Shown: one piece after another, positions 43,876 through 53,807 of the stretch
Layout of the letters: the number at the start of each line of letters is the position of its first letter
Position numbering within the stretch: position 1 is the stretch's first letter
From: Liopterus haemorrhoidalis
Taxonomy: Eukaryota; Arthropoda; Insecta; Coleoptera; Dytiscidae
Length of the DNA: 64,000 nucleotides
Direction of reading: 5' to 3'
Assembly (NCBI GenBank): GCA_963971575.1
Contig: OZ020611.1
Span: forward strand, 206,192,743-206,256,742
Notes under the pieces: generated by a model
Told to the model about the DNA's origin: nothing
The model's input: only the letters and a program-made list of their open reading frames with translations
Database searches by the model: none
Program-made: the position numbers and the translations under genes

Positions 43876-44024
43876 GCCTTAAACACCAGATATGATCGGC
43901 CAGACCCTGAGAAGAAGCTACCACTAGATACTTGAGTAGCATTAGGGAACACAGGTAGGGAACACTGTAATGCTACAGTTATGTTGAATAATAGTATCAA
44001 TAATAAAAGTATGAGGTAAAAAGT
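43876..44024. other. Junction between the hAT and a retrotransposon copy
   Basis: Starts with the hAT target duplication and leads into the retrotransposon coding region that is recognisable from about 44025. The exact 5' boundary of the retrotransposon was not found. Confidence 0.4.
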
Positions 44025-44975
44025 ATGAAGTACCTCGGATATGTTCTAACGAGGAACAACAGAGCAGAGCAGCATGTTAGAGAAAGGGTGAAGAAGGCAA
44101 GAATGGTTATGGGGAAGCTATGGAGCATAGGAGAGAGGAGGTTTGACGACGATATCAGGTGGAGGATGAAATTGTTTGACGGGATAGTGAATAGTATCCT
44201 CATGTACTGAGTAGAGATCTGGGGATGGAAAGAATGGAAGATAGTAGAAAGGGTACAAGAGGGATACATGAGATGGATTATGGGATTAGACAGAACGACA
44301 CCAGGATATATAGTGAGAGAGGAAATGAAGAGGGAAAAGCTGAGAGTGGGTGCCGGGGCGAGGGCGGCGAAGTATGAGGAGAAAATCAGATCATCTGAGG
44401 AGAAAATCAGAAAGAAGGAAAATATTAAGAGAATGCTGGGAAGAAAAATGAAGGAAAAACAAAAGGGTAAACAGTCGGAATGGGGAGAAACAAGGAAAGA
44501 GTACTATTGGAGATGTGGGATGGACATAAGGGAAGCTAAGCGAAAGAGAAATGGAGGAAGAAACATAGTAGAAGAATTGAGGAGGAGAGACAAGGAGGTA
44601 CAGGAGCAGGAAAGAACAGTAAGAATAGACAATTCAAGGAATGTGAAAAGGTATAGAGAGATAAGGACGGTAGGAATACCTAAATATTTGAAAGGGAGGG
44701 GAGGAAAGGCAGGGGGCAGAGTTAGAAGGATTGCCAGATTAAGATGCGGAAATGAAGAACGGAGTAATAGGTATTGGGCAAAACCAGAGGATAGGCTATG
44801 CAGAATGTGTAGAGAGGAGGAAGAATCCTTGGAACACCTAACAAGAAGATGTGGAAAGATGACAAAATGGGAGGGAGATATAAAGGAGCTGTTGAGTGAA
44901 GAAGGAAAAGGAGAAAGGTGGGTGAGAGTACTCGAGGAAATAAGGAAGGAATGCGGAGAGGTAAGACAGAATTGA
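44025..44975 (+). pseudogene. Purine-rich non-LTR retrotransposon, C-terminal ORF2 part
   Basis: The frame starts MKYLGYVLTRNNRAEQHVRE (the YLG motif following the RT palm) and continues MGKLWSIGERRF and, after one in-frame TGA at 44208-44210, VEIWGWKEWKIVERVQEGYM (the YG-EIWGWKE box). It has RWIMGLDRTTPGYIVREEM and ends with a zinc-binding-like CRMCREEEESLEHLTRRC. This C-terminal layout is known from R1/R4-like non-LTR elements in insects; I cannot fix the clade. The catalytic RT part is missing (5' truncation). The coding strand is extremely rich in A and G. Confidence 0.8.
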
Positions 44976-45260
44976 GAACAGGAAGGAAGAGAGAGGCAAA
45001 GGAGGATGAAAGAAACGAGGGAAGAGAAGCAAAGAAAGAGGGGAAGAACAACTGGAGTCAAGAAGAAAGGAGACCGGAGACGGAAGCCGAAAAGGGAATA
45101 GGAAGAAAGAGAGGAACACCGGAGGAAGAATGTAGAAGAAGAAGAAGAAAGAAGTCATAAAATGTATTATATTATTATTTTAATATTATTATTGTTTTTA
45201 AATGAACTGGTTAAAGCCCTAAACTCCACAAGGCCTAGGGTAAATAAAGAATTATATATA
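44976..45260 (+). mobile_element. 3' end of the purine-rich retrotransposon
   Basis: After the stop the sequence is GA-rich low-complexity DNA to about 45157. A short AT-rich 3' region follows, with AAATAAAGAATTATATAT near 45240 as the probable end. Open frames in all orientations here reflect purine/pyrimidine bias, not genes. Confidence 0.65.
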
Positions 45261-45600
45261 TACTAATAATAATAATAAATTAAGGCTACTTCATATAACA
45301 ATACTTATATTTTTACAACAATTACACAGAACTATGTACATAACCACATGCATTGAAAATATATAATAATTAAAAACTAAATTAAATAGTTCCAATATTC
45401 TGCTAGAAAGTCACTTAGGTCATAGTTTATTTGTTCAGCGTTGTTATTAATGATACACGTAGTATATTGACCAGTTGTGCCCACAATATCAACTAGAACT
45501 CCATACAGCAAACATATAACTCATACAGAATGTATATATGCACATGATGAATGTTGTTGACAGAAAAGTGATGAGAACGCCCAACATTAATAAAACTAAA
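45261..45600. other. Intergenic stretch downstream of the NCKX gene
   Basis: Starts with a short AAT repeat; otherwise no gene or terminal repeat recognised. It may include part of the NCKX 3' untranslated region if the first polyadenylation signal is not used. Confidence 0.4.
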
Positions 45601-45606
45601 TTTATT
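45601..45606 (-). other. Candidate polyadenylation signal of the NCKX gene
   Basis: AATAAA on the minus strand, about 48 bp after the TGA stop. The short 3' untranslated region this implies is unproven. Confidence 0.4.
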
Positions 45607-45653
45607 TCCTCAGAGGAAGAAATGTCTTTTCATTTGAAACTGTTAAGGTGATA

Positions 45654-45771
45654 TCAGTGCGGACATGTTGGTAAATTCACTTGGAAAAATACGTTCAGTT
45701 CTATTACACAAGCGAATCCAATAAAGGCGAGGTACATGAGAAGACATGTAAGGCCCACCTTCCAATCCAAT
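45654..45771 (-). CDS. K+-dependent Na+/Ca2+ exchanger (NCKX), last coding exon
   Basis: The exon starts after a TTGTTGTAG acceptor and completes a codon begun in the previous exon (CA|A, Gln). It encodes LDWKVGLTCLLMYLAFIGFA, then CVIELNVFFQVNLPTCPH and a TGA at 45654-45656. It is the last transmembrane helix and short tail of SLC24-family exchangers; relatives of the NCKX3/4 type end in a similar NLP-C sequence. The protein extrudes one Ca2+ with K+ in exchange for Na+ at the plasma membrane or an internal membrane. The phase matches the exon at 53246-53462 exactly. Which of the several insect NCKX paralogues this is cannot be decided from the window. Confidence 0.93.
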
Positions 45772-46399
45772 CTACAACAAGAAAAAGAAACATGTTAGAA
45801 ATAAGCAGAACAGTAACTTGAAAAGATGAGAAAATAACTTAAATTGGCAAAGCTTTGTGTAACTCATTTAGACGTGTATGTTCTTACGGAAATTACTTGA
45901 TGAAATATCAGATAAAACGTAATGCTTTTACACAATAAAATAAAAAAATTGATGGAAAGTGTGAATTTTCACTCATTTCAGGGTTTCGCAGGTATTTAGT
46001 AAGTGAATGATGATTATTTGGGATGCCAAAACAAATTTTGTTAAAATATTTTTTTGTTAATTTTAATTCGAGTGCCTAATACTATTATTTTGGTTCCTAA
46101 ATATATGCAATATTTTTTTTTATGTATAGCAAGATTAATTAAGTTTTGAAAATTGCGCCGATGGCTTCCATTGGTTGTTTTAAGTCATAAGCTCCGCCAC
46201 TCTGATTTCGTATACATAGAATTAAATTATAATTTCAACAATTTCCACCGGTTATTAAATTTACGCTTTTAAAAATTAAATGCATATTTGCATATAATTG
46301 CCTATAATTCTAGTTATATTTGCCAAAATATAACTAGAATATTGAAAACATAATTTAAACAAAATGAAAATGCAAAAAAAAAACAGAAAAAATAAAATT
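45772..46399 (-). other. Start of the last NCKX intron, unassigned part
   Basis: Intron sequence (the intron spans 45772-53245) without a recognised gene. It includes a CTCATTTCAGGGTTTCGCAGG block similar to one near 48520 and a perfect hairpin at 46307-46340. Confidence 0.5.
46307..46340. other. Perfect 15-bp-stem hairpin
   Basis: ATTCTAGTTATATTT pairs perfectly with its complement across a 4-base loop (GCCA). Probably part of an unidentified MITE. Confidence 0.85.
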
Positions 46400-46470
46400 G
46401 TCAACGGGAAGCGAACCCTAGCTTGTAACTTAAAAGTGAGAACGCTAACCATTACACCATAAAAGCATAC
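46400..46470 (-). repeat. tRNA-like sequence, probably a SINE head or tRNA pseudogene
   Basis: The minus strand contains an A-box, TGGTGTAATGGTTAGC (46444-46459), and a B-box, GGGTTCGCTTCCC (46406-46418), with about 26 nt between them, as in the internal RNA polymerase III promoter of tRNAs. The D-arm wording is like tRNA-Gln. The anticodon stem does not pair and there is no matching acceptor stem, so it is not a working tRNA. A T-rich terminator-like stretch follows. It lies in an NCKX intron in the sense direction. Confidence 0.65.
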
Positions 46471-47499
46471 TGGTTTACTGTGTTACATAACGTTTTAAAT
46501 ATTTTACATAGTCAGCCAAAAATACACATAAAAATGCGTTATTTTCCGAAAACATAATCTGATCAAAAATTCCTGTTTTACGAAGACTTACAAGATCGAA
46601 ACATGAAAATATAATAAAAATGCACTCAATCTTGCAAGATGTAAATTTTATCCATATTTATAAATATCTTACATTTATATTAATAAAAATATACCTTTCA
46701 TAACATAAATAAAATAAATATTTTATTTATTATTATATCTAATTTACTTAATTTGACAACTAATTTAAACTACAGGCTATTTCAAACGTTCAAGTTGTCC
46801 CTAGCTAACTTTATAATGAGTAAATGGGCTTTTACTAAACAAAATAATCAAAAGTTTCATTCAATCGATAAAAATTAGTAGATTTGAAAATCTAGTTCCA
46901 CTTTAACCAAAGAAACAGGCTATAAGTAGACTATATCAAGATCAAATAAATTGTACGTTGGAGGTACTTCAAGTATTTTCAAGTTGTACTTTGAGGTAGG
47001 TACGACTTGAAAGTGCAACATTTTTTATTATATATTTTTTTAATTGCTCTCCGAGCTACAGATAACTCAAAAGTAAAGATGCGAATGTGTTTAAATTAAA
47101 ATGGAAGGCACTTTGAACACTTTTAAATAAAAATAATTTACTTTCAAGTTGTTGTAGGGAATATAATCGTCATTTAAAAATATCACAGTTTCTTGTCAAC
47201 CGTAAAAGATATTAAAAAATGTTTAAGTAAAAGTTGTTGAAAAGCTCTATCCAAAGATATCCAATATGACATACGTTCCCTTTTAAAAATTCTAAATTGT
47301 CCTTGATATCCTGTACTTTTTTTACTTTTTTTTCCGGAAAATTTCAATACTACCATGCAATTTTGTGGATAAATTTTAGTTCAAAATTTTTGCTCACACG
47401 TCGCCTTTTCAAAAAAACTCGTGTTCCCATTATCTTGATACACCGCGATATCGGGGGCCGCAGACATTATCTAGATAATTTTGGGGGGTCCTAGGCCAG
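46471..47499. other. Intron stretch with dispersed repeat pieces
   Basis: TCTGATCAAAAATTCCT at 46557-46573 marks a piece of the non-coding repeat family also present at 2.9 and 49 kb. The block around 46980-47170 (ACTTTCAAGTTGT, GAACACTTTTAAATAAAAAT) recurs near 51900-52090. A one-sided hAT-like end, CAGTGTTCCTCAACC reverse-complemented, lies near 47505. No gene. Confidence 0.5.
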
Positions 47500-47880
47500 A
47501 AAAGGTTGAGGAACACTGATCTGGGCTACAGGGGGGGGGGACAAAAAATGGTTTGCATAATTTTGGAAAAAATCGCATCTAAATAATTTATTTGCAAAAA
47601 TAAAATTTTGATCGTTAAGGGTTTTCATTTGATACCCTACTCAGATTTTTTTTTTTTTCGATGAGCACATCTTTGTTTATATTTTTAGCGGGATATGTTT
47701 TTTAAATGTTTTAGTATTTTTCCTATGTGTGGGTCAAATAGTTGTATAAGCATGCCAAATTTCAACTCTCTAGGTTTAACCGTTTGGCTACAATTTTTAC
47801 CGAACAGACAAACAGACAGATGACAAAATGACGGTATAAGGGTTTTTTTGGTCATACCTACAAAACCCTAAAAACATACA
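47500..47880 (+). repeat. Dispersed non-coding repeat family, copy 2
   Basis: Shares with the copies at 2470-3130 (inverted) and 49030-49745 the order: GTTTTCATTTGATACC, GCATGCCAAATTTCAACT, CCGTTTGGCTACA, an ACAGACAGA tract, GACGGTATAA and CATACCTACAAAACCCTA. No coding capacity. Confidence 0.65.
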
Positions 47881-49029
47881 TAAACTGATCAGTCTTTTTG
47901 GCAGAGCTCTGGTACAATTATTTAAGCTACAAATGTCCTTTCCCGTATTTTAAACGTAAACATCAAAATTTGTGAAACGTCATATGTGATTATTTAACTA
48001 TATTAATAAAATTGGAGGCTAAATCTGTTTTTCTTACTTTTTCGGTCTCATATTTGGATTCTACATATTTCAGATGATTATATGACAATATCCGCAAAAA
48101 CATCAATGTTTGTCTGTTTGTTTTTCCGAGATTCACGCAAAAATGGCTGGTCACGTAATTTGGTTCATTGATAGAGTAAAACCAGTGTTCAAACATAGAC
48201 TGTAAGGCATCTCAAAATCTTTATTTTAGGGGTTAAAACTGTTTAATTATTTCAATATTTTAGTTTTAGGGTGTCTCCCCAAATATTCATCCAATCCATA
48301 AAGTATTTAGTACAAAAAGGATTTGTTTTCTTATTATAAATTTAATAATAAGGGAGATATTTCAAAAGTTAAGCTTTAGGGTGTCCCCTCGGAAATCCCT
48401 AAATATTCAACTAAATAAAAAAAAAAAAATCATGGAAAATATATTGGAGACTAATTTTTTGCAGTGCTTTCGGGATAAATTCTATTGAACCTGAATAAAA
48501 AACTTGATGTGAAATGTGTATTTTCACACATTTCAGGGATTTGTATGTGTTTAGTTAGTATTAGGATTAGTAAGTATAAGAAGTCAACAGAATGCTGGAT
48601 GTCCAAGACATTTTTTTTTTCTATATTCACATCAAAATCAACAGATTTTTGATAATTATTTTTATTCGATATTGGAGTACAAACTAAGAGCTTCAATTTA
48701 ATTTGTTTAAAATAAATTTAAATAATTTGCGAATATTACGTCATTAGAAAATATAAATTCAAATTTTTTTTTCGACACGCGACTTTTTCTGCACGCCTAA
48801 TGATCGAGTATATGAGTGTAAGCTCCTTAAGAAGGCGATTCGTTCTCCTCTGTTAACAATTTTTTAATATATTTATAATATCAAAAAAAGACGTACACTA
48901 CCTTAGTCATAAATATAAAAAATCCATAACATTATTATCCATAATTTAGCCAGGAATTAAATAAATAATTAATTTTGTCAAAAACACAAAACCTGCAATA
49001 TTTTCCAAAACCGAAATCTGATCAAAAAT
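47881..49029. other. Intron stretch with related repeat fragments
   Basis: Contains fragments such as TTTTAGGGTGTC blocks at 48268 and 48375 that look like partial tandem or nested copies of a non-coding element. No gene, RNA or clear termini recognised. Confidence 0.4.
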
Positions 49030-49745
49030 TCCTCTCGTACGTGGCCAGCTCAGATCAATGTACATTACTTATAATTTTGTCAGATTTTTAGTTCAACCCC
49101 CTTGGGTAAAAAGGGGCGGGACAAGAACATTTTTGGCATATTTTTGACTAAAACCGTGTTAAAAGAAACGAATTTAAAAAAATTGCTTTTCGTTCCTCAA
49201 TATACGTTTTATGAGCTTTCTTTTGAAACCACACAATAAATTTTAAAAAAATAATAATTTTTTTCAACGCCACAAAAAATCGATATTTTTCGAAAAACTA
49301 ATCTGATCAAAAATTCCTGTTGAACTATTCCGGTTCAATGTACATTATGGAGATTTTTTCAGATTTTTATCCCCTTTGAGAGATAGGGTGGGGGACAAAA
49401 GTTTTTTACATATTTTTGGCAAAAAGTTAATGAAAAAATTGATTTTCAAAAATAAAAATTTTGTCTATCCCCGCATTAAGAAGTTTTATTTGATACCTCA
49501 GGTCCAATTTTAAAAAAATATTTATTTTTTCATTCATTACATATTTGTTTATATTTACCTGGGGATGTATTTTTTGAACTCTCAGTAATTTTCCTATATA
49601 TGGGTCAAAGAATTGTATAAGCATACCAGATTTCAACTGTCTATGTTAAACCGTTTGGCTACAATAGAGAGACTACAATTTGACAGACAGACAGATGAGT
49701 GACGGTATAATGGTTTTTTGGTGGTCATACCTACAAAACCCTAAA
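49030..49745 (+). repeat. Dispersed non-coding repeat family, copy 3
   Basis: Longest alignable copy in this intron. It has two TCTGATCAAAAATTCCT blocks (49016-49032 and 49302-49318), then a GGGACAAAAGT block, the GCATACCAGATTTCAACT segment, an ACAGACAGACAGATGAG tract and a terminal CATACCTACAAAACCCTA. Two internal starts suggest either an internal duplication or one copy inserted beside another. Confidence 0.65.
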
Positions 49746-50593
49746 AACTAATAGCACACACCTAATAATATTATTTGCAAACAACACTGCCTAAACTGTG
49801 ATCGAAAAACCCCACGAATTTATATAGTTGCCAAATAATATTATATAAATTAACATGCCTGTTACCTAAAGTGATTATAAAATAAAATTGGAAAGAAACG
49901 ACACGAGCTTTTGACAAAATCGATATAGACCTTGAAAGTTAAAGCTGTTAAAACGTTTCTAAAAGGATTCCAACCACACTTCTCCACTGAAACGTGTTAC
50001 ACGTTACCAAAATTTAAATTTAATACTGTCAACTTTAAACCACATCTGCTAGAATTACATTCTTGTCACGAACATTGTTCGTTTCACAATATCTACAAAC
50101 TGCATTTTCTCCCTATTAATTTGGTAAAATGCATATGAGCACAGATGCTCAGAAAACTACAAAATTAGATTAACTTTCAGAGAAGGCACCCTGCTCATAA
50201 CTATAAACTTTTATGATTCTAAAATGTCTAGACAAATATTCAATTTATAGGGTGTATCTGACCACCAATTCACCCTTTTTTTCTCGAAAATGCAATGTTT
50301 GAGCAAATTGGGGAAAAAATTGATAACCAAAGTTTTCTCAAAGAATCGACTGGCAGTATTGAAAATTTTAAGAAGAAACCGAAAGTATAGGATGTCACGG
50401 ATATCTTTGATTGTTTTAAATGGTAACATATATCGAGTTGGATATATTTGAATAGAACTTTAGAAAAGAATTATTAAATAAACATTTTTTTTTATTTTTA
50501 CGGTTTTTGAAATATTGTATTCTCTATAATGACTTGAAAATTATAAGTTTTTATTTACAAGTATTCAAAATGCCTTCCATTTTGATTTAAATA
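49746..50593. other. Intron stretch without a recognised gene
   Basis: Open frames here have no family resemblance. The last 100 bp belong to the dispersed repeat also seen at 46980-47170 and 51900-52090, here on the minus strand. Confidence 0.4.
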
Positions 50594-50613
50594 CTTTCGT
50601 CTGATTCACGGTA

Positions 50614-50745
50614 AGTTCATCGAAAATCAATTCATCGAAAATCAATTCATCGAAAATCAATTCATCAAAAATCAATTCATCGAAAATCAATTCATCGAAA
50701 ATCAATTCATCGAAAATCAATTCATCGAATGATCAATTCATCGAA
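50614..50745. repeat. Left array of the 15-bp unit
   Basis: About eight tandem copies of TTCATCGAAAATCAA with a few single-base variants and one GATCAATTCATC junction. Confidence 0.95.
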
Positions 50746-51162
50746 AAAAAATATTTTGTAAATATTTGAGAGGAATGCCGAGGGGATCGGAAAGACAAAA
50801 AAGCAGTGGTCAATAAAATTAGACAGACTACACTTATTAAATAACTATCATACTTGGTCTATTAATAATTTTTAAATTTTCCATTCAGAAAATACGCCAG
50901 GTAAAAGATACCTGTTGGATTATTTTGAAATCGAACAGGGCTCCTTAGATCAGAAAACCCCGGTTAATGGGATCATAAATTTACTTAATACACCCATTCT
51001 TAAAGGATTATAAAAATGGTATTTCCCCATCTGTTAAGTCTTAAGGGTTTTGTGATATGTACATAGTTTTACTATTCATATTTACTATACCACACATGAT
51101 TTGTTCAATGTACGGTGATTCTAAACAGGTGGCATTGTTATGTTAGTGTGAGTTTGTTTTGT

Positions 51163-51425
51163 CATTAAACTAGATGATGGGTAGCTCGCTTCGCTCGGCT
51201 TCTTCTAACCAAACCCTTACTAACCTAACCTAACCTAAGATAGTGTTTTGACATTAAACTAAAAGATGGGTAGCTCGCTTCGCTCGGCTTCTTCTAACAA
51301 AACCCTTAATAACCTAACCTAACCTAAAATAATGCTTTGTTCTTAAACTAAAAGATGGGTAACTCGCTCCGCTCGGTTTTAGACTTTTACTAACTAAACC
51401 TAACCTAATTACCTTGTTTTTATTT
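51163..51425. repeat. Three 89-bp tandem repeats with Helitron-like ends
   Basis: Units start at about 51163, 51252 and 51341, each with GATGGGTAGCTCGCTTCGCT followed by CGG and, further on, a CCTAACCTAACCTAA stretch. Reverse-complemented, each carries CCGAGCGAAGCGAGCTACCC followed 6-8 nt later by CTAG|T in the first unit (mutated in the other two), the layout of a Helitron 3' end. Confidence 0.8.
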
Positions 51426-51599
51426 TTTTATTTATATTCAAACACTATATCACTTTATTTACCTTTCTTTAAACCATATAAAAAAAATTACGCAATTATT
51501 TCTTAGTCTGTCTACTTTTATTGACCACTGCTCTTTTGACTTTCCGATCCCCTCGGCATTCCTCTCAAATATTTACAAAATATTTTTTTTTTCGATCAA

Positions 51600-51785
51600 T
51601 TGATCATTCGATGAATTGATCATTCGATGAATTGATTTTCGATGAATTGATTTTCGATTAATTGATTTTCGATTAATTGATTTTCGATGAATTGATTTTC
51701 GATGAATTGATTTTCGATGAATTGATTTTCGATGAATTGATTTTCGATGAATTGATTTTCGATGAATTGATTTTCGATGAACTCG
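51600..51785. repeat. Right array of the 15-bp unit, inverted
   Basis: About twelve tandem copies of TTGATTTTCGATGAA, the reverse complement of the left-hand unit, with a few variants (for example GATTAA). Confidence 0.95.
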
Positions 51786-51803
51786 TTGGTTACCCTTTCG
51801 TCT

Positions 51804-53245
51804 ATACCTGTCTATCTGTACTTTGAAGCAGAATAAAATAATTATAATTAAAAATATTTCACTTTCAAGACCTCCTTTCAAATCGTAATTTCAAGTACGA
51901 CTGAAAATGAAATACTTTTAGTTATTATTATTTTTTTTTCTATTTCGAGCACTTCTAATTCTTTAAATAACTCAAGAGTAAGGAAGCGAAAGTGTCTAAA
52001 TCAACAGAGAAGGCACTTGAACACTTGTAAATAAAAATATTTTACTTTCAAGTCGTTCTAGAGAATACAATGTTTTGTAATCTGTAAAATATATTTAAGA
52101 AAATGTTGCAAAAGTAGTAAAAGTTGTTTCTAGTCCATAAGAAACTTATTAATTATTAAACATAAAACGGTTTCAAATGTCTCCCTTCAGTACGTAGATA
52201 GCCACAGGAGTATCTTAGATTAATATGTGCGCAACTGACATCAATTATGCACATTATTTTTTCATTTTCGTTAATTTTTAAAACAAATGATCAACTTTAA
52301 GCCGGTTTTTGAAAGATTAGCCGAGTTTTTAACCATATGGCTAAACTCTGTTACAATATAGAAATCGCATAAGTAATAATAGCAACCATTTTCTAACTAT
52401 TTGGTTATAGTTAACTAGGGTTTCAGAAACCAGCTCTTTATGTTGGGCAATATTAGCAAGGAATAATATTAATTTATGAATGTTCATGCACACGAGAGTA
52501 AGATAATAAACGTACGTCGAATACGAATAAGCAGATCAACCACTAACGACAGCTACGTCTCAATGACGGAAATTTTAAAATGTAAAAGTATTTATAATTA
52601 TTTTTTCCAAAACCATAACGAAATTTACAATCTTAAATATGCCGATGTGTATATAAACTGCTTGATATTCATACAAAATAAAAAACAAAAAGGAAAATCA
52701 CTCTACAGGTCTATTGTGAATTTAAATTTATATCATGTAAATATTAAATTCGTAATCGATAGTAGGGATATCAGAAGGATTGGCAGCATTTTTTAAACAA
52801 AGAAACATTTTCAAAAATTATATTCCAATATTTCTTAAAATGAGCCTAAGCTTGCAGATTATGTGTAATGCCCGTCTTAAGCTACTGGGCGGCAACCCGA
52901 ACACTGACTAAAGCTTCTGCTAGAAAACTGCAGGAGACACAGCGGGACATAGTATAGTAGGTTAGTTAAAATGTCTACTTTAATTCGGCAACCCTTCAAA
53001 TTTTCCTAAGAATCATTGCAACCACATAACAAACCCGGAGTTAAGTCCGAAGCCGGTCGCGGGTATTGAATCCATATGTGGGAGACCTCGAATTTTACGT
53101 ATGTACAAAATAAGTTCGACGTTCTTAAATTATTTGGCGAATCTGATTCAATTCTTATATGGAGGCTCTCCATAACATATTATTGTTACACTAGGTATTG
53201 TGTGTTACACACCCTGTATATTAGAATATCAAAACATATACTTAC
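51804..53245. other. Intron stretch up to the NCKX donor
   Basis: 51900-52090 is a copy of the dispersed repeat at 46980-47170. An open frame at 52476-52796 shows no domain and is probably chance. Nothing else was recognised before the donor GTAAGT at 53245-53240. Confidence 0.45.
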
Positions 53246-53462
53246 TGGAATTTGTTGAATACAAAACTGAGATAAAGCATAATAAGTGTGGAGAAGAGTG
53301 AGATAGCACTATATGTGAGTCCGGATGAGTTGATATTAACATAGTAGTTGCCAGGTATCTTGGGAAAATGCCAGCTCTTTATCAACCAGGGAAGTCCCAG
53401 GCACAGGAGGATGTCGAATGTGTTAGAGCCTATTGAATTGCTCACTCCCATGGAACCATGAC
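53246..53462 (-). CDS. K+-dependent Na+/Ca2+ exchanger (NCKX), second-last coding exon
   Basis: The acceptor TTTGCAG precedes GT, which completes the Gly codon begun in the 63895 exon. The exon encodes GHGSMGVSNSIGSNTFDILL, then CLGLPWLIKSW and a helix-rich stretch, SGLTYSAISLFSTLIMLYLS, ending FVFNKFQ at a GTAAGTAT donor. SNSIGSNTFDILL is the second half of the alpha-2 repeat, whose Ser, Asn and Asp residues line the ion-binding pocket of NCKX exchangers. The downstream hydrophobic helices match the C-terminal membrane domain. Phase 2 at the donor matches the last exon. Close to NCKX3/4-type in wording. Confidence 0.95.
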
Positions 53463-53799
53463 CTGCAAACATATTGTATAGTTTTCATACAGTCAACATG
53501 CACTTTACAAATAGCTAAATTCTATAACATTTAAGATTAGATAAAGAATGGATTAATAGTGGACAGATTTTAGTATTCGTGATGGATTCAACGAAGGGTC
53601 AATAAAGGTTCAACAACCTATCCTTGGAAATGTTTGTTGATAAAATAAAATCCAATATGTAAATTATATAGTTTCTATAGTTTAATAGCACTATAAGAAT
53701 AATTACAATAAGTATAAGTCAATTTCTTATTTGAACTGTGTATTACAAGAGTGAGAAAGTCAGACAATTAAACAGTCCATTGTTTTGTGAAGGTATTTA
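53463..53799. other. Start of the 10.4-kb NCKX intron
   Basis: Intron sequence (53463-63894) with no recognisable element before the hAT target duplication at 53800. Confidence 0.5.
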
Positions 53800-53807
53800 G
53801 TCTAGGC

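Larger units (their letters stand above)
50603..51794. mobile_element. Mutator-like fold-back element with 15-bp arrays at its ends
   Basis: Flanked by exact 9-bp duplications CTTTCGTCT (50594-50602 and 51795-51803), as expected for Mutator-like elements. Both ends are arrays of TTCATCGAAAATCAA, about 8 units on the left (50614-50745) and about 12 on the right (51600-51785), in inverted orientation. Inward of the arrays about 100 bp of unique inverted sequence follows, with ATGCCGAGGGGATCGGAAAG on the left and its complement on the right. The middle has three 89-bp repeats (51163-51425). No transposase; a repetitive open frame across the right array is a translation of the array. Confidence 0.8.

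Noticed and set aside
44504..45158. Several long minus-strand frames rich in Leu, Ser, Phe and Pro
   Set aside because: They are antisense shadows of a purine-rich retrotransposon coding region; stop codons are simply rare in pyrimidine-rich sequence.
46400..46470. Functional tRNA gene
   Set aside because: A and B boxes are present, but the anticodon stem and acceptor stem do not pair.
50614..50745. CRISPR-like array of short direct repeats
   Set aside because: The 15-bp units abut without spacers, the array is mirrored at 51600-51785 and the genome is animal; it is part of a mobile element.
51220..51420. Interstitial telomere repeat (CCTAA)n
   Set aside because: Only three pentamers per unit, embedded in an 89-bp repeat; too short to argue for telomeric origin.
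51573..51881. Minus-strand frame encoding a repetitive RKSIH protein
   Set aside because: It is a direct translation of the 15-bp array, whose period is divisible by three; no independent coding evidence.
52476..52796. 106-codon open frame in the NCKX intron
   Set aside because: No domain, no splice context and composition like the surrounding intron; likely chance.
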